Origin: Thermosulfuriphilus ammonigenes
GTDB taxonomy: Bacteria; Desulfobacterota; Thermodesulfobacteria; Thermodesulfobacteriales; ST65
Length of the DNA stretch: 64,000 nt
Assembly (NCBI RefSeq): GCF_011207455.1
Contig: NZ_CP048877.1
Span: 1 to 64,000 of the forward strand
Direction: 5' to 3'
A model generated the notes under the pieces. It had not been told where the DNA came from and searched no databases. It saw only the letters and a list, made by a program, of their open reading frames with translations. Position numbers and translations under genes: made by a program. Below, piece by piece: positions 43,231 to 53,392 of the stretch (position 1 is its first letter; every line of letters starts with the position of its first letter).

Positions 43231-44199
43231 ATGAAACGTCGGACCTTAATCAAAGGTCTTCTTGCTGGGGGTCTTTGGGGGGTCGCTTATCAGGCCGTGG
43301 AGGCTATAGAAGGAGAATTTTCTTGGGGTAAAGGGGAGCATCTCGTCTCCCGGAGCCGTACGGCTATGGGAACCCTGGTCTCTGTCACGGTGATTGATCA
43401 TTCTCGAGATTTAGCCGAGGAGGCCATTTTACAGGCCTTTGAAACCATGGATTCTTTGGTGGCCACGCTCAGTCGTCATCAAAAAAAATCCCCCATTTTT
43501 ACCCTTAATACCACCGGCTATCTTAGAAACCCTCCCCAACCTGTGGTCGAAGTCTTAAGTTTGGCTAGCCATCACTGGAAGATAACCAGGGGAGCCTTTG
43601 ATATTAGCGTAAAGCCTCTCCTTGATCTTTACCAAAATCGCTTTTCCCAAGGACAAAGACCCGATGTGAAGGAAATAAAAGAGGCTTTAGAGACTGTGGG
43701 CTTCGAGAAGGTTGCCTTCTCATCAAGGGGCATCTTTTTTAAACGTCAGGGCATGGGTATTACCCTGGATGGTCTGGCCAAGGGCTATATAGTGGATGCC
43801 ATGGTAGATGAACTCAGAAAAATGGGGGTTAATCACGGACTGGTAAATGCCGGTGGGGATCTTAGAGCCTTTGGAGGGCGAGGCCCAAATCGTCCTTGGA
43901 GAATTGCCGTCAGGGATCCGAAACAAAAGAGCGGGATCCTCAAACGTTTTGAGCTTTTTGACGGTGCCTGTGCCACTTCTGGCGATTATGAAATATATTT
44001 TGATCGAGAGCGTCTCTTCTACCATATTGTTGATCCTCAAAGCGGCCTGTCCCCTAAAGGGTTGTCTTCGGCCACGGTGTTGGCCCGGTCGGCGGCCCAG
44101 GCAGATGCCCTCTCCACAGCCCTTATGGTTCTAGGGCCATCGGGGCGGGGTATGTTGAGTAGCCTAGGCTTTAGGGCCTACATAGTACCTAAGGTTTAA
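43231..44199 (+). CDS. apbE: ApbE, FAD:protein FMN transferase
   Basis: A 322-residue ApbE-family protein with an exported N-terminus (KRRTLIKGLLAGG, a possible twin-arginine signal or anchor). The core has GTLVSVTVI, DGLAKGYIVD, VNAGGDLRAFG and PQSGLSPKGLSSATV. ApbE attaches FMN to Thr residues of RnfG and RnfD. Its place at the end of the rnf operon fits that role. The stop overlaps a weak AAGGTT...AACCTT inverted repeat. Confidence 0.92.
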   Translation: MKRRTLIKGLLAGGLWGVAYQAVEAIEGEFSWGKGEHLVSRSRTAMGTLVSVTVIDHSRDLAEEAILQAFETMDSLVATLSRHQKKSPIFTLNTTGYLRNPPQPVVEVLSLASHHWKITRGAFDISVKPLLDLYQNRFSQGQRPDVKEIKEALETVGFEKVAFSSRGIFFKRQGMGITLDGLAKGYIVDAMVDELRKMGVNHGLVNAGGDLRAFGGRGPNRPWRIAVRDPKQKSGILKRFELFDGACATSGDYEIYFDRERLFYHIVDPQSGLSPKGLSSATVLARSAAQADALSTALMVLGPSGRGMLSSLGFRAYIVPKV

Positions 44200-44634
44200 T
44201 TTGAACCTTATGTCTTCTGTTAGCCCTTGAAGGAGCTCCCTTAACCTTAAAAGAAAGGCCAGTTTTTAGCCTCTTTAGGGACAAACTTTGTGAAACTTGT
44301 AATTTTTAAAAATTTTTAACCCTAAAACTAAAGACAATCTCAAAATTCCCTGCTAACTGCTATTGACTTTCCCCACCCACTCATGGTGAATTCTTCCCCG
44401 GCAGATGAGGAGAAACGCCCCGGTTTTGAATGAATATTCAATCATAAGCCTAGTTAGAAGAAGTTAGTTAGTAAGATAAGAAAGTTTTTCCTAATTTTTA
44501 GCGATTTTTCTCTATAAGACGGATTTATTTTATCAAACTTTAATTTATCTTTTATTCTTGACATTAGTTGGCAATTTAAGTAGAAGAGACTGAGCCTTGT
44601 TGCCGGTTGAATTGTTCGAGGTGCAGGGGGTTTG
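44200..44634 (+). other. Intergenic region between apbE and nuoA
   Basis: A 435-base non-coding stretch with no supported gene. It holds a weak inverted repeat (AAGGTT 44191-44196 with AACCTT 44204-44209) that overlaps the apbE stop. TTGAAT-N4-ATTCAA at 44426-44441 resembles a small operator. AT-rich sequence follows from about 44450 to 44560, and the nuo promoter described separately. I see no tRNA-like or riboswitch-like structure in it. Confidence 0.6.
44558..44586 (+). promoter_or_regulatory. Sigma-70-type promoter of the nuo operon
   Basis: TTGACA (44558-44563, consensus -35) is followed after 17 bases by TAGAAG (44581-44586), about 50 bases before the nuoA start. It lies at the end of an AT-rich tract, the only strong candidate in this intergenic region. 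Confidence 0.6.
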
Positions 44635-45000
44635 ATGGGAGGTTTTGAATACATTGCTGCCTACCTGGCTATTGCCGCTGTAGTGGCAGCGGCAATGATC
44701 TTTTTCTCCTATCTTTTGGGGCCCAAGCGGTGGGATGCCGACAAGCTTGACACCTATGAATGTGGTGTCCCTCTTCTTGATCCTTCTCGCAAAAGGTATG
44801 ACGTTAAGTACTACCTGGTAGCTGTTCTTTTCCTCATCTTTGATCTGGAGACGGTCCTTATTTATCCCTTGGCTTCCAAGTTTAGGGTCTATGCCCAATA
44901 CGGCTGGGCCATTTTTATAGAGGTCTTCATCTTCGTCTTTATCCTTCTGGTGGGTCTTATCTATGCGCTGAAGAAGGGCGCTGTGGAGTGGGAGCGTTAA
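44635..45000 (+). CDS. nuoA: NuoA, complex I membrane subunit
   Basis: A 121-residue subunit with three hydrophobic segments and the family motif [10 protein letters not shown] followed by [17 protein letters not shown]. It is a small membrane-arm subunit at the quinone-binding junction. I chose ATG 44635 over the adjacent in-frame TTG 44632; GCAGGGGG is the probable ribosome site. It opens nuoABCDHIJKLMN; there is no nuoE, nuoF or nuoG in the operon. Confidence 0.94.
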   Translation: MGGFEYIAAYLAIAAVVAAAMIFFSYLLGPKRWDADKLDTYECGVPLLDPSRKRYDVKYYLVAVLFLIFDLETVLIYPLASKFRVYAQYGWAIFIEVFIFVFILLVGLIYALKKGAVEWER

Positions 45001-45002
45001 TC

Positions 45003-45497
45003 ATGGGTGTTGAAGGGTATACCGGAGAAGGCTGGTTTTTAACTCAACTCAACAAACTGGTTAACTGGGGGCGTAAAAATTCTCTCTGGCCCCTTCCTTT
45101 TGGAACAGCCTGCTGTGGTATAGAGCTTATGGCCACTTTGGCTTCCTCCTATGATATGGCTCGCTTTGGAGCTGAGCGGGTATCTTTTGCCCCCCGCCAG
45201 GCTGATCTTCTCATAGTGGCCGGGACCATTACCAAAAAGATGGCTCCGGTGTTGCGCAAGATTTATCTCCAAATGGCCGAACCCAAGTGGGTGATTGCCA
45301 TGGGAGCCTGTGCCTGTAGTGGGGGTGTCTTCCGTACCTACGCTACTTTGCAGGGGATTGATCTCATTATTCCTGTGGATGTCTATATTCCTGGTTGTCC
45401 GCCAAGGCCTGAGGCCCTCCTTCAGGCCCTAATTATGATCCAGAAAAAAATCGAAAAGGAACGGCCTCTGTCACGGGTGGCCCAGGCTGGAGGTTAG
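45003..45497 (+). CDS. nuoB: NuoB, complex I N2-cluster subunit
   Basis: A 164-residue subunit of the Q-module with the adjacent Cys pair [13 protein letters not shown] and further Cys in [10 protein letters not shown] and [13 protein letters not shown] that ligate the terminal 4Fe-4S cluster N2. ATG 45003 is two bases after the nuoA stop. An in-frame GTG at 44988 inside nuoA is less likely. Confidence 0.95.
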   Translation: MGVEGYTGEGWFLTQLNKLVNWGRKNSLWPLPFGTACCGIELMATLASSYDMARFGAERVSFAPRQADLLIVAGTITKKMAPVLRKIYLQMAEPKWVIAMGACACSGGVFRTYATLQGIDLIIPVDVYIPGCPPRPEALLQALIMIQKKIEKERPLSRVAQAGG

Positions 45498-45501
45498 GCA
45501 G

Positions 45502-45987
45502 ATGGAGCTTCAGGCCCGCTTAAAGAGCCGTTTCGCGGATGATATCCTGGAGTTTATCGAGTTTCGGGGAGATCTGACCATAGAGATTCCCCGTGAGAAG
45601 CAGTTTTCGATTCTTAAGGCCCTTCGAGAGGAGGATGATTTCTCCTTTGATATGCTTATTGATGTCATCGGGCTTGATAACTACCCCCCGCCAGAAGGAA
45701 AGCCTCGCTTTGAAGTTATCTATCTTCTTTTGGCTACCAAGACTAATGAGAGATTGAGGGTCAAGGTTCGAGTGCCTGAAGACGATCCCCGACTTCAGTC
45801 GGTGACTTCTATCTGGAAGGCCGCTGATTGGCCGGAGAGGGAGACCTATGACATGTTCGGCATTGTTTTTGAGGGCCATCATAATCTAAAGCGTCTCCTT
45901 ATGTGGGATGAATTTCCGGCGCATCCCCTGCGGAAAGACTACGCTCTCGAGGGTCAGGGAGAAGAAAGGGTTCTTAAGTATCGCTAA
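45502..45987 (+). CDS. nuoC: NuoC, complex I 30-kDa subunit
   Basis: A 161-residue subunit with the family segment [34 protein letters not shown]. It belongs to the hydrophilic Q-module with NuoB and NuoD. It is separate from NuoD, unlike the fused NuoCD of E. coli. Its start follows GGAGGTTAGG. Confidence 0.94.
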   Translation: MELQARLKSRFADDILEFIEFRGDLTIEIPREKQFSILKALREEDDFSFDMLIDVIGLDNYPPPEGKPRFEVIYLLLATKTNERLRVKVRVPEDDPRLQSVTSIWKAADWPERETYDMFGIVFEGHHNLKRLLMWDEFPAHPLRKDYALEGQGEERVLKYR

Positions 45988-45999
45988 AGAAAGGGAGCC

Positions 46000-47139
46000 A
46001 TGGCTATCAGGGAAAAGATCGTCGAGTTTTCGCCAGAACATATCGTCAAAATTAATATTGGTCCCTCCCATCCGGCCATGCATGGGACTCTCCGGGTGAT
46101 CACTAAGATCGACGGAGAGTTAATCATCGATGCCCAGCCCGAGATAGGCTACCTTCATCGAGGTTTAGAGAAGCTCTGCGAGAACCTCAATTACCACCAG
46201 ATAATTCCCCTGACAGATCGTCTTAACTATGTCTCGGCCATATGTAACAACGTGGCCTATCAAATGACAGTAGAGAAACTTCTTGATATTGAGGTCCCTG
46301 AAAGGGCCCAGTGGTTACGGGTCATCTTTATGGAGCTGGCCCGTATCGCGGATCACATTGTCTGTTTGGGCATTCTGGGGGTAGATATCGGGGCCTTTAC
46401 CCCCTTTCTCTATGTCTTTATCGAGAGAGAAAAGATCTACGACATCTTTGAGGCCTACAACGGAGCCCGCCTAACAAACACCTTTGGTCGTATCGGTGGC
46501 CTGGATCAAGAGCCTCCAGAGAATCTTGAGGAGATGATTCGAGATCTTTTTAAGACCCTTCCCCGGGCCATCGACGAGATGGATAAGCTCCTTACCCGCA
46601 ATCGTATTTGGATGGACCGTACCATCGGTGTCTCGGCCTTTACCCCTGAGCAGGCCATAGAATGGGGGTTTACCGGGCCTTGCCTTCGGGCCTGCGGTGT
46701 AAGAAGGGATCTCCGGAAGGACGAACCATATCTTACCTATCCGGCCCTAGAATTTGAGGTCCCGGTGGGCAGTCACGGAGATATCTATGATCGCTACATT
46801 GTCCGTCTGGAGGAGATGCGGCAGTCCATTCGGATCATCGACCAGTGTCTCAGGATGATGCCCAAGGAGGGCCCCATCAAGGCGGCTACCCCTATCAAGC
46901 CAGCGGCCAAGGCCAAGCTTCCCGCAGGGGATGTCTATTTTGCCCTCGAGTCTCCTAACGGGGAGTTAGGTTTTTTTATCCGGAGCGATGGTACAGAGCG
47001 TCCGGCCCGCCTCCATGTGCGGGCTCCATGTTACATGATATACCAGGCCTTTCCTGAGCTTACCCGTGGGGGGATGGTGGCTGATCTCATTGCCGTCCTC
47101 TCCAGCCTTAACGTGATTGCCGGAGAGCTGGACCGATGA
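46000..47139 (+). CDS. nuoD: NuoD, complex I 49-kDa subunit
   Basis: A 379-residue subunit related to hydrogenase large subunits. Motifs include [38 protein letters not shown] and the C-terminal [11 protein letters not shown]. It forms much of the quinone-binding site with NuoB. It overlaps nuoH by 4 bases (ATGA). The length is typical for a stand-alone NuoD. Confidence 0.95.
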   Translation: MAIREKIVEFSPEHIVKINIGPSHPAMHGTLRVITKIDGELIIDAQPEIGYLHRGLEKLCENLNYHQIIPLTDRLNYVSAICNNVAYQMTVEKLLDIEVPERAQWLRVIFMELARIADHIVCLGILGVDIGAFTPFLYVFIEREKIYDIFEAYNGARLTNTFGRIGGLDQEPPENLEEMIRDLFKTLPRAIDEMDKLLTRNRIWMDRTIGVSAFTPEQAIEWGFTGPCLRACGVRRDLRKDEPYLTYPALEFEVPVGSHGDIYDRYIVRLEEMRQSIRIIDQCLRMMPKEGPIKAATPIKPAAKAKLPAGDVYFALESPNGELGFFIRSDGTERPARLHVRAPCYMIYQAFPELTRGGMVADLIAVLSSLNVIAGELDR

Positions 47140-48179
47140 ATATCGAGATTCTCATTGCGGCCATAAAGATGGTTTTCATCTTTGCCTGGACTCTGACTAT
47201 TGCTGCCCTTATGACCTGGGTGGAAAGGAGGGGATCGGGGCTTATCCAGAATCGTCTGGGGCCCAACCGGGTGGGGCCCTTTGGTCTGTTTCAGCCTTTG
47301 GCCGACGCCATAAAGTTCTTTTTTAAAGAAGATCTCATTCCCCTGGCCGCCGATAAGATACTCTTTCTGGCGGCCCCTTTTATTTTTGGGCTCACAGCCT
47401 TTGCTGCTTACGCAGTCATTCCCTTTGGAGACAAAATTGTCATCAACGGGCGAGAGATTTTTCTCCAGGTGGCCGATGTTAACATTGGCTTTCTCTATGT
47501 TTTGGGTCTTTCCTCTCTGGCGGTATATGGCCTGGTGATTGGTGGTTGGGCCTCAAACAACAAATACTCCACTCTTGGGGCTCTGCGTTCTACAGCTCAG
47601 ATGGTTTCTTATGAAGTTCCCATTGGTCTTTCTCTTCTGGCAGCGGTGATGGTGTATTCCACCTTCTCCTTGAGAGAGATTGCCGAGGCCCAGACAGGAA
47701 CCATTTTGGGCTTCCTGCCCAAATGGGGGATCTTCCTTCAACCCTTGGGTTTCCTGGTTTATTTGGTGGCAGCCTTTGCCGAGGCTAACCGTCTTCCCTT
47801 TGATCTTCCGGAGACCGAGAGCGAGATCGTTGCTGGTTATCATACCGAATATGGCTCTATGAAGCTGGGGCTTTATCTCTTTGGCGAGTACGTCAATATG
47901 TACGTGCTCTCGGCCATGATCACTACGGTTTATTTAGGCTCCTGGCATTTGCCTTGGATTGATCTTTCCCAATATTTACCTCCTCTCCTTTACGGAATTG
48001 TCTCCTTTTTGATCTTTTTTGCCAAGGTGGCCTTCTTTCTCTGGCTTTTTGTCTGGATTCGTTGGACCCTTCCTCGTTTCCGGTGGGACCAAGTTATGGG
48101 GCTTGGTTGGAAGGCTTTGATCCCCCTGGCCCTCTTTAACATCTTGATCACCGCCTTGGTGATCCAACTGACCAGCTAG
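47136..48179 (+). CDS. nuoH: NuoH, complex I membrane subunit
   Basis: A 347-residue membrane subunit with about eight hydrophobic segments and the signatures RLGPNRVGPFGLFQPLADA and ANRLPFDLPETESEIVAGYHTEY. It forms the quinone channel with NuoB and NuoD. The start overlaps the nuoD stop. Confidence 0.95.
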   Translation: MNIEILIAAIKMVFIFAWTLTIAALMTWVERRGSGLIQNRLGPNRVGPFGLFQPLADAIKFFFKEDLIPLAADKILFLAAPFIFGLTAFAAYAVIPFGDKIVINGREIFLQVADVNIGFLYVLGLSSLAVYGLVIGGWASNNKYSTLGALRSTAQMVSYEVPIGLSLLAAVMVYSTFSLREIAEAQTGTILGFLPKWGIFLQPLGFLVYLVAAFAEANRLPFDLPETESEIVAGYHTEYGSMKLGLYLFGEYVNMYVLSAMITTVYLGSWHLPWIDLSQYLPPLLYGIVSFLIFFAKVAFFLWLFVWIRWTLPRFRWDQVMGLGWKALIPLALFNILITALVIQLTS

Positions 48180-48192
48180 GAGGCGTAGATTC

Positions 48193-48960
48193 ATGGCCTG
48201 GGAGTATCAAGACAACAGTATTATCAAGGTCAATGATGTCCCCCGGAAATATAGATTTGCAGAGAAGGTCTATCTTATCGAGATACTTAAGGGGATGCTG
48301 ATTACCATCTCCCACTTCTGGGAGAATTTCCGGGCGGCTTTAAGAGGGCGAGGACGCCCTCGTTATTTTACCACCAAAGAAGGAAACCCCAGTTATCCCT
48401 GGACATGGCAATATCCTGAGGAGAAGCGTTTTGTCCATCCCCGTTGGCGGGGCCTTCATATTTTTAAGAAAGATAACAAAGGTCTTGAGGCTTGTATTGC
48501 CTGTGGAATGTGCGAGAAGGTCTGTCCGGCCAAAGCCATTAAGATTAAGGCCGGCAAAAGCGGTGAGGAACAGGGGAAAAGATATTCTGGTCCTCGCTAT
48601 GCTGTCAGTTACGAAATTGATCTCCTTCGCTGTATCTTCTGCGGTTTTTGTGAAGAGGTCTGTCCTAAAAAGGCCATTGAACTCAACCAGGAATATGAAT
48701 TGGCCGCTTATCGCCGTGAAGAGACCATTTATACCAAAGAGAGGCTTTTAGCCAATTTTGAACGGGCCCAGGCTCGAGGCACGGTTAAGGTTATCCCCAA
48801 AGCTCCTCCGCCTAAGAAACCTGCAGCCAAGGCCGGGGCTAAGGCCGGGGTTAAACCGACTGCCAAAGCGGGAGCCAAGTCTTCTGAGGCCTCGGCGGCC
48901 AAGGAGGTTAAGGCCAAAGCCTCACAGACCTCTAAAGAAGCTAAAGAAGAGAAGGAATAG
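48193..48960 (+). CDS. nuoI: NuoI, ferredoxin-like subunit with long basic tail
   Basis: A 255-residue subunit with two 4Fe-4S motifs, CIACGMCEKVCPAKAI near residue 96 and CIFCGFCEEVCPKKAI near 146, carrying electrons to N2. After about residue 195 comes a low-complexity tail of roughly 60 residues built from Lys, Ala, Pro, Gly and Ser (for example PKKPAAKAGAKAGVK). Typical NuoI ends by about 150-180 residues. In a complex without NuoEFG, NuoI is the probable entry side for ferredoxin or another donor, and the tail might contact it; that is an inference. Confidence 0.92.
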   Translation: MAWEYQDNSIIKVNDVPRKYRFAEKVYLIEILKGMLITISHFWENFRAALRGRGRPRYFTTKEGNPSYPWTWQYPEEKRFVHPRWRGLHIFKKDNKGLEACIACGMCEKVCPAKAIKIKAGKSGEEQGKRYSGPRYAVSYEIDLLRCIFCGFCEEVCPKKAIELNQEYELAAYRREETIYTKERLLANFERAQARGTVKVIPKAPPPKKPAAKAGAKAGVKPTAKAGAKSSEASAAKEVKAKASQTSKEAKEEKE

Positions 48961-48968
48961 GGAAGGTT

Positions 48969-49460
48969 ATGGACTGGACATTTCTTATTTTTGCTAATCT
49001 GGCTATTGTGGCTGCCTTTTTGATGGTGGTAGCCAAAGATCCCATCTTTGCGGCTTTAGCTCTATTAGTGGTTCTCATCAGTCTGGCGGTTCAGTATATC
49101 CATCTTCATGCCCCGCTTATCGCCATATTTCAGATAACAATTTATGCTGGAGCTATTTTAGTCCTTATTTCTTACGTCATAATGCTGCTTTCGCCTTCGG
49201 ATACTTACAAAACACCCATCAAAAATCGTTTTTTCCGGGGGCTGGGCGGGGTTCTGGGGTTTGTCTCTATCGCTATTTTGGGGCTTACGGCTAAAGGGGC
49301 TTCAGATGTTATCGTCCACATTAGGGATCATGAATTCGGTTCTCCCGAGCAGATAGGCCAGATGCTTTTCAGTCGCTATATACTCCACTTCGAGGTGGTT
49401 TCCGTACTCCTTTTGGTGGCTCTTATTGGAGCCATTTATCTGGCTAAAAAACGACTTTAG
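48969..49460 (+). CDS. nuoJ: NuoJ, complex I membrane subunit
   Basis: A 163-residue membrane subunit with five hydrophobic segments and the segment IFQITIYAGAILVLISYVIMLL characteristic of NuoJ. It links NuoH to the antiporter-like pumps. The ATG follows AGGGAAGG. Confidence 0.93.
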   Translation: MDWTFLIFANLAIVAAFLMVVAKDPIFAALALLVVLISLAVQYIHLHAPLIAIFQITIYAGAILVLISYVIMLLSPSDTYKTPIKNRFFRGLGGVLGFVSIAILGLTAKGASDVIVHIRDHEFGSPEQIGQMLFSRYILHFEVVSVLLLVALIGAIYLAKKRL

Positions 49461-49470
49461 CGAGGAGAAG

Positions 49471-49782
49471 ATGGAATATACTGCCAGTCTTCATGATTAC
49501 ATCGTTCTTTCTTGTATTCTTTTTGGCATCGGATGTGTAGGTTTCCTTACCCGAAGAAATGCCCTTTTCCTCTTTATGTTTCTAGAGCTGATGCTTAATG
49601 ATACCAACCTTCTCTTTGTGGCCTTTTCACACTTCAGGGGAGAGATGGACGGCCAGGTGGTAGTCTTCTTCATTTACGCTTTGGCCGCTGCTGAGGTGGC
49701 TGTAGGGCTAGCCATCATGATCTCCCTCTTCCGGCATCTTAAAGACGTTGATCTTGACAAAATCCGTCTCATGAAATGGTGA
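49471..49782 (+). CDS. nuoK: NuoK, complex I membrane subunit
   Basis: A 103-residue, three-helix subunit with the conserved Glu in MFLELMLNDTNLLFVAF and a second in ALAAAEVAVGLAI, both in the proton path. I chose ATG 49471, which follows GAGGAGAAG 10 bases after nuoJ; the upstream in-frame ATG at 49426 lies inside nuoJ. Confidence 0.93.
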   Translation: MEYTASLHDYIVLSCILFGIGCVGFLTRRNALFLFMFLELMLNDTNLLFVAFSHFRGEMDGQVVVFFIYALAAAEVAVGLAIMISLFRHLKDVDLDKIRLMKW

Positions 49783-49792
49783 GGGCTCTGAT

Positions 49793-51793
49793 ATGGAGAA
49801 ATACATATTCTTGATACCCATCTTTCCTCTTTTAGGATTTTTAATCAATGGCGTCTCCGGTCTTATCGCCGGTCGCTGTGGACGAGAGGTCTCTAAATCA
49901 TTCACTTCCTTCTTCGGGGTAGTTTCTGTCCTTTTTTCTTTCCTTACAGCTTCTCTAGTTTTCTGGGAACTTCTTTCCCGCCCTGTCCACGAGCGTTTTC
50001 TCCACCAGACCCTTTTTTCTTGGATGGCGGTAAACGGTTTCTCGGTGAGTTTCTCTTTTCAGGTGGATCAACTATCCGGTTTGATGATGATGATCGTCAC
50101 CGGGGTGGGGTTTCTCATCCATGTCTATTCTATAGGATACATGCACCATGATCGGGCGTATTGGCGTTATTTTGCCTATCTTAACATGTTTGTCTTTTTC
50201 ATGCTCACCTTGGTTTTGGCTGACAACTATCTCCTTATGTTCGTCGGTTGGGAAGGGGTGGGCTTGGCTTCTTATCTTCTTATTGGCTTCTGGTACGAGG
50301 GTAAAGAAAACGCAGATGCGGGCAAAAAGGCCTTTGTTGTTAACCGGGTAGGGGATTTTGGCTTTGCCCTGGGAATGTTCTTGATGTTTGTCACCTTTGG
50401 TAGCCTCACCTATCAGGAGGTCTTTGACAAGGCCTTTCATATGTACGAGGCCGGCCACTTGTCCTTGAACGCCCCGATTCTGGTGGCTATCTGTCTGTTG
50501 CTTTTCGTGGGGGCTACAGGGAAGAGCGCCCAGATCCCTCTCTATGTGTGGTTACCTGATGCTATGGCTGGTCCGACACCGGTTTCGGCCTTAATTCACG
50601 CAGCCACTATGGTTACCGCCGGAGTATATATGGTTGCTCGGACCAATGTTCTTTATTCTTTGGCCCCCACGGCCCTGATGGTTGTAGCCTTTATTGCTAT
50701 GTTGACAGCGGTCTTTGCCGCTACCATTGGCGTCCTCCAGAACGACATTAAGCGGGTTTTGGCCTACTCTACGGTTAGCCAGCTAGGTTATATGTTTATC
50801 GGAGTAGGGGTGACTGCCTACTGGGCCGGGATGTTTCACCTTATGACTCACGCCTTTTTCAAGGCCTGCCTATTTCTTTGTTCTGGGGCTGTAATTCACG
50901 CCCTGCACGAAATCCAGGATATGCGCCTGATGGGTGGTCTCAGGAAATATATGCCTGTGACCCATATTACTATGTTCATAGCGACCTTAGCCATTGCTGG
51001 TATTCCACCTTTCGCCGGTTTTTTTAGCAAAGATGAAATCCTCTGGAAGGCATTTAATTTTCCTTATAACCCTTCTTTAGGGCGTATTATCTGGGCCTTT
51101 GGCACTTTAGGGGCCGGTATCACCGCTTTTTATATGTTTCGCTTGATTTTTATGACTTTCTATGGCAAGGAGCGGATTCCTGAGGATGTAAAACCTCATG
51201 TCCATGAGGCCCCACCGTCTATGCGATATGTTCTCATTATTTTGGCCTTTCTTTCCATTGTAGGCGGCTGGATTGGTATCTCTCCCTTAATTGGTCATAA
51301 GATCGGGGTTCCTAATTATCTCGAACACTTTCTTGAGCCGGTTTTTGAACGCTCTATAGAGATTGTTCAGAATGAGGTTGGTTTTCCGGCCACTCTTCAG
51401 GACCATCATTTAGAGTCTATCCTTATGAAGACCTCGGTCTTGGTGGCCCTCGGCGGGGCTTTTCTGGCTTGGTTAATTTACATAGCCTTTCCGGCTATTG
51501 CTGATTCAGCCCGTCAAAGTCTGCCTATTCTCTATAAGGTTGTTTATAATAAATACTATGTAGATGAAATATATGAGTTTATTTTCGTTAGAGGTGGTCT
51601 GTGGTTAGGTAATTTCTTTTGGAAAATCTGTGACGCTCTTATTATAGATGGCTTGGGTGTTAATGGCACAGCTTATGTTATTCGGTGGTCTTCTGATAAA
51701 GTTAAACATGTTCAAAATGGTTATGTTCAAACTTATGGGGCAATCATGATTTTGGGTCTTATTGTGCTTTTAACTTACTATATGTTCTACTAA
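49793..51793 (+). CDS. nuoL: NuoL, antiporter-like proton pump subunit
   Basis: A 666-residue membrane subunit of the MrpA/NuoL family. It has MFVGWEGVGLASYLLIGFWY, the lysine-containing pumps in GATGKSAQIPLYVWLPDAM, and a long C-terminal helix region. It is one of three proton-pumping antiporter-like units. The last 250 bases and the start of nuoM are clearly more AT-rich than the rest of the operon. Confidence 0.95.
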   Translation: MEKYIFLIPIFPLLGFLINGVSGLIAGRCGREVSKSFTSFFGVVSVLFSFLTASLVFWELLSRPVHERFLHQTLFSWMAVNGFSVSFSFQVDQLSGLMMMIVTGVGFLIHVYSIGYMHHDRAYWRYFAYLNMFVFFMLTLVLADNYLLMFVGWEGVGLASYLLIGFWYEGKENADAGKKAFVVNRVGDFGFALGMFLMFVTFGSLTYQEVFDKAFHMYEAGHLSLNAPILVAICLLLFVGATGKSAQIPLYVWLPDAMAGPTPVSALIHAATMVTAGVYMVARTNVLYSLAPTALMVVAFIAMLTAVFAATIGVLQNDIKRVLAYSTVSQLGYMFIGVGVTAYWAGMFHLMTHAFFKACLFLCSGAVIHALHEIQDMRLMGGLRKYMPVTHITMFIATLAIAGIPPFAGFFSKDEILWKAFNFPYNPSLGRIIWAFGTLGAGITAFYMFRLIFMTFYGKERIPEDVKPHVHEAPPSMRYVLIILAFLSIVGGWIGISPLIGHKIGVPNYLEHFLEPVFERSIEIVQNEVGFPATLQDHHLESILMKTSVLVALGGAFLAWLIYIAFPAIADSARQSLPILYKVVYNKYYVDEIYEFIFVRGGLWLGNFFWKICDALIIDGLGVNGTAYVIRWSSDKVKHVQNGYVQTYGAIMILGLIVLLTYYMFY

Positions 51794-51808
51794 TCTGGGG
51801 TGAGGCAG

Positions 51809-53392
51809 ATGGAGTTCCCGATACTTAGTCTAGTAACCTATTTACCTTTAGTAGGTATTTTGCCGATTTTGTTTATCTCTCAACGTACTGAATCTGGTAA
51901 AAATTTTATTCGTATAATCAGTTTGTTAACTACCCTGATAGTCTTTTTGGTCTCTCTTAAGCTTTACCTTGCCTTTAATGCCCAGGTAACGGGTTTTCAA
52001 TTTGTTGAACGTCATGACTGGATAAAGGCTCTGGGAATACGTTATCTGATGGGACTTGATGGTATAAGTCTGTGGTTAGTTCTACTTACCACCTTTATTA
52101 TGCCCATCACTATTCTTTCTACCTGGTCTGCCATTGATAAGCATGTTAAGGAATTTCAAATCTCCATGCTTCTTTTAGAGACGGCCATGGTGGGCACCTT
52201 TTTAGCCCTGGATCTTTTTCTTTTTTATATCTTTTGGGAGCTAATGCTCATTCCCATGTATCTTATTATTGGTGTCTGGGGTGGAGAGCGCCGAATATAT
52301 GCTGCCGTCAAGTTTTTTCTCTACACCATGTTTGGCTCCCTCCTTATGTTGGTCTGTATTATCGGTTTGGTGTATCTCCATTGGCAACAGACTGGAGAGA
52401 TAACCTTCACCCTGACAGATCTTTATGGGACAAACATCCCTCGGAATCTAGAGATCCTCTTTTTTGCCGCCTTTGCCTTGGCTTTTGCCATTAAAGTGCC
52501 CATGTTCCCCTTTCATACGTGGCTTCCCGATGCCCACGTGGAAGCCCCTACGGCTGGTTCGGTTATTCTGGCCGGTATTCTCCTGAAGATGGGAACCTAT
52601 GGTTTTATTCGTTTTGCGATGCCCCTTTTCCCCGAAGGCTCAGCGGCCTTAGCGCCCCTGATCATGATTCTGGCTGTTATCGGGGTCATATATGGGGCCC
52701 TAGTAGCTATGGTGCAGCCGGATATAAAGAAATTGGTGGCCTATTCTTCGGTCTCTCATCTGGGTTTTGTCATGTTAGGGATGTACGCTCTTACTCCCGA
52801 GGGAGTAGAAGGGGCCCTTCTTCAGATGATTAATCATGGTGTCTCTACTGGGGCCTTGTTCTTGTTGGTAGGTATTATCTACGAGCGCCGACATACCCGA
52901 CTTATTTCCGAATATGGAGGCATTGCCAGGGTGATGCCCCTTTATGCCACCATTTTTCTCATTGTAGCCCTTTCTTCTATTGGTTTGCCTCTTACCAATG
53001 GGTTTGTAGGGGAGTTTCTCATTCTTTTGGGCACTTTTAAGGTCTCTAAGGTTCACGCCATCTTGGCCGCTACCGGGGTGATCCTCTCGGCAGTCTATAT
53101 GCTCTGGATGTATCAGCGGGTCTTTTACCAGAAAGTTACCAATCCTAAAAACGAAGGCCTTCGAGATCTTAATCTCCGTGAGTTTGTTTATCTGGCTCCA
53201 TTGGTGGTTATGATCTTTTGGATCGGTATTTATCCCAACTTTTTCCTCTCCAAGGTTCATACCTCGGTCAACTCCTTTATTAAGATGGTCAAATTAGAAC
53301 CGGCCTGCCGGGTGCCGAGGAGTCATCTGGTCCGCCTGGAGACCACTGAGACGACCAATCTTTTAGAGAGGGCAGTGGAGAAGGAGCTATGA
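51809..53392 (+). CDS. nuoM: NuoM, antiporter-like proton pump subunit
   Basis: A 527-residue membrane subunit with [21 protein letters not shown] and [23 protein letters not shown]. The conserved Glu and Lys of the pump are visible in these segments. I chose ATG 51809 (GGGGTGAGG at 51797-51805) rather than GTG 51800. The stop overlaps nuoN by 4 bases. Confidence 0.95.
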   Translation: MEFPILSLVTYLPLVGILPILFISQRTESGKNFIRIISLLTTLIVFLVSLKLYLAFNAQVTGFQFVERHDWIKALGIRYLMGLDGISLWLVLLTTFIMPITILSTWSAIDKHVKEFQISMLLLETAMVGTFLALDLFLFYIFWELMLIPMYLIIGVWGGERRIYAAVKFFLYTMFGSLLMLVCIIGLVYLHWQQTGEITFTLTDLYGTNIPRNLEILFFAAFALAFAIKVPMFPFHTWLPDAHVEAPTAGSVILAGILLKMGTYGFIRFAMPLFPEGSAALAPLIMILAVIGVIYGALVAMVQPDIKKLVAYSSVSHLGFVMLGMYALTPEGVEGALLQMINHGVSTGALFLLVGIIYERRHTRLISEYGGIARVMPLYATIFLIVALSSIGLPLTNGFVGEFLILLGTFKVSKVHAILAATGVILSAVYMLWMYQRVFYQKVTNPKNEGLRDLNLREFVYLAPLVVMIFWIGIYPNFFLSKVHTSVNSFIKMVKLEPACRVPRSHLVRLETTETTNLLERAVEKEL

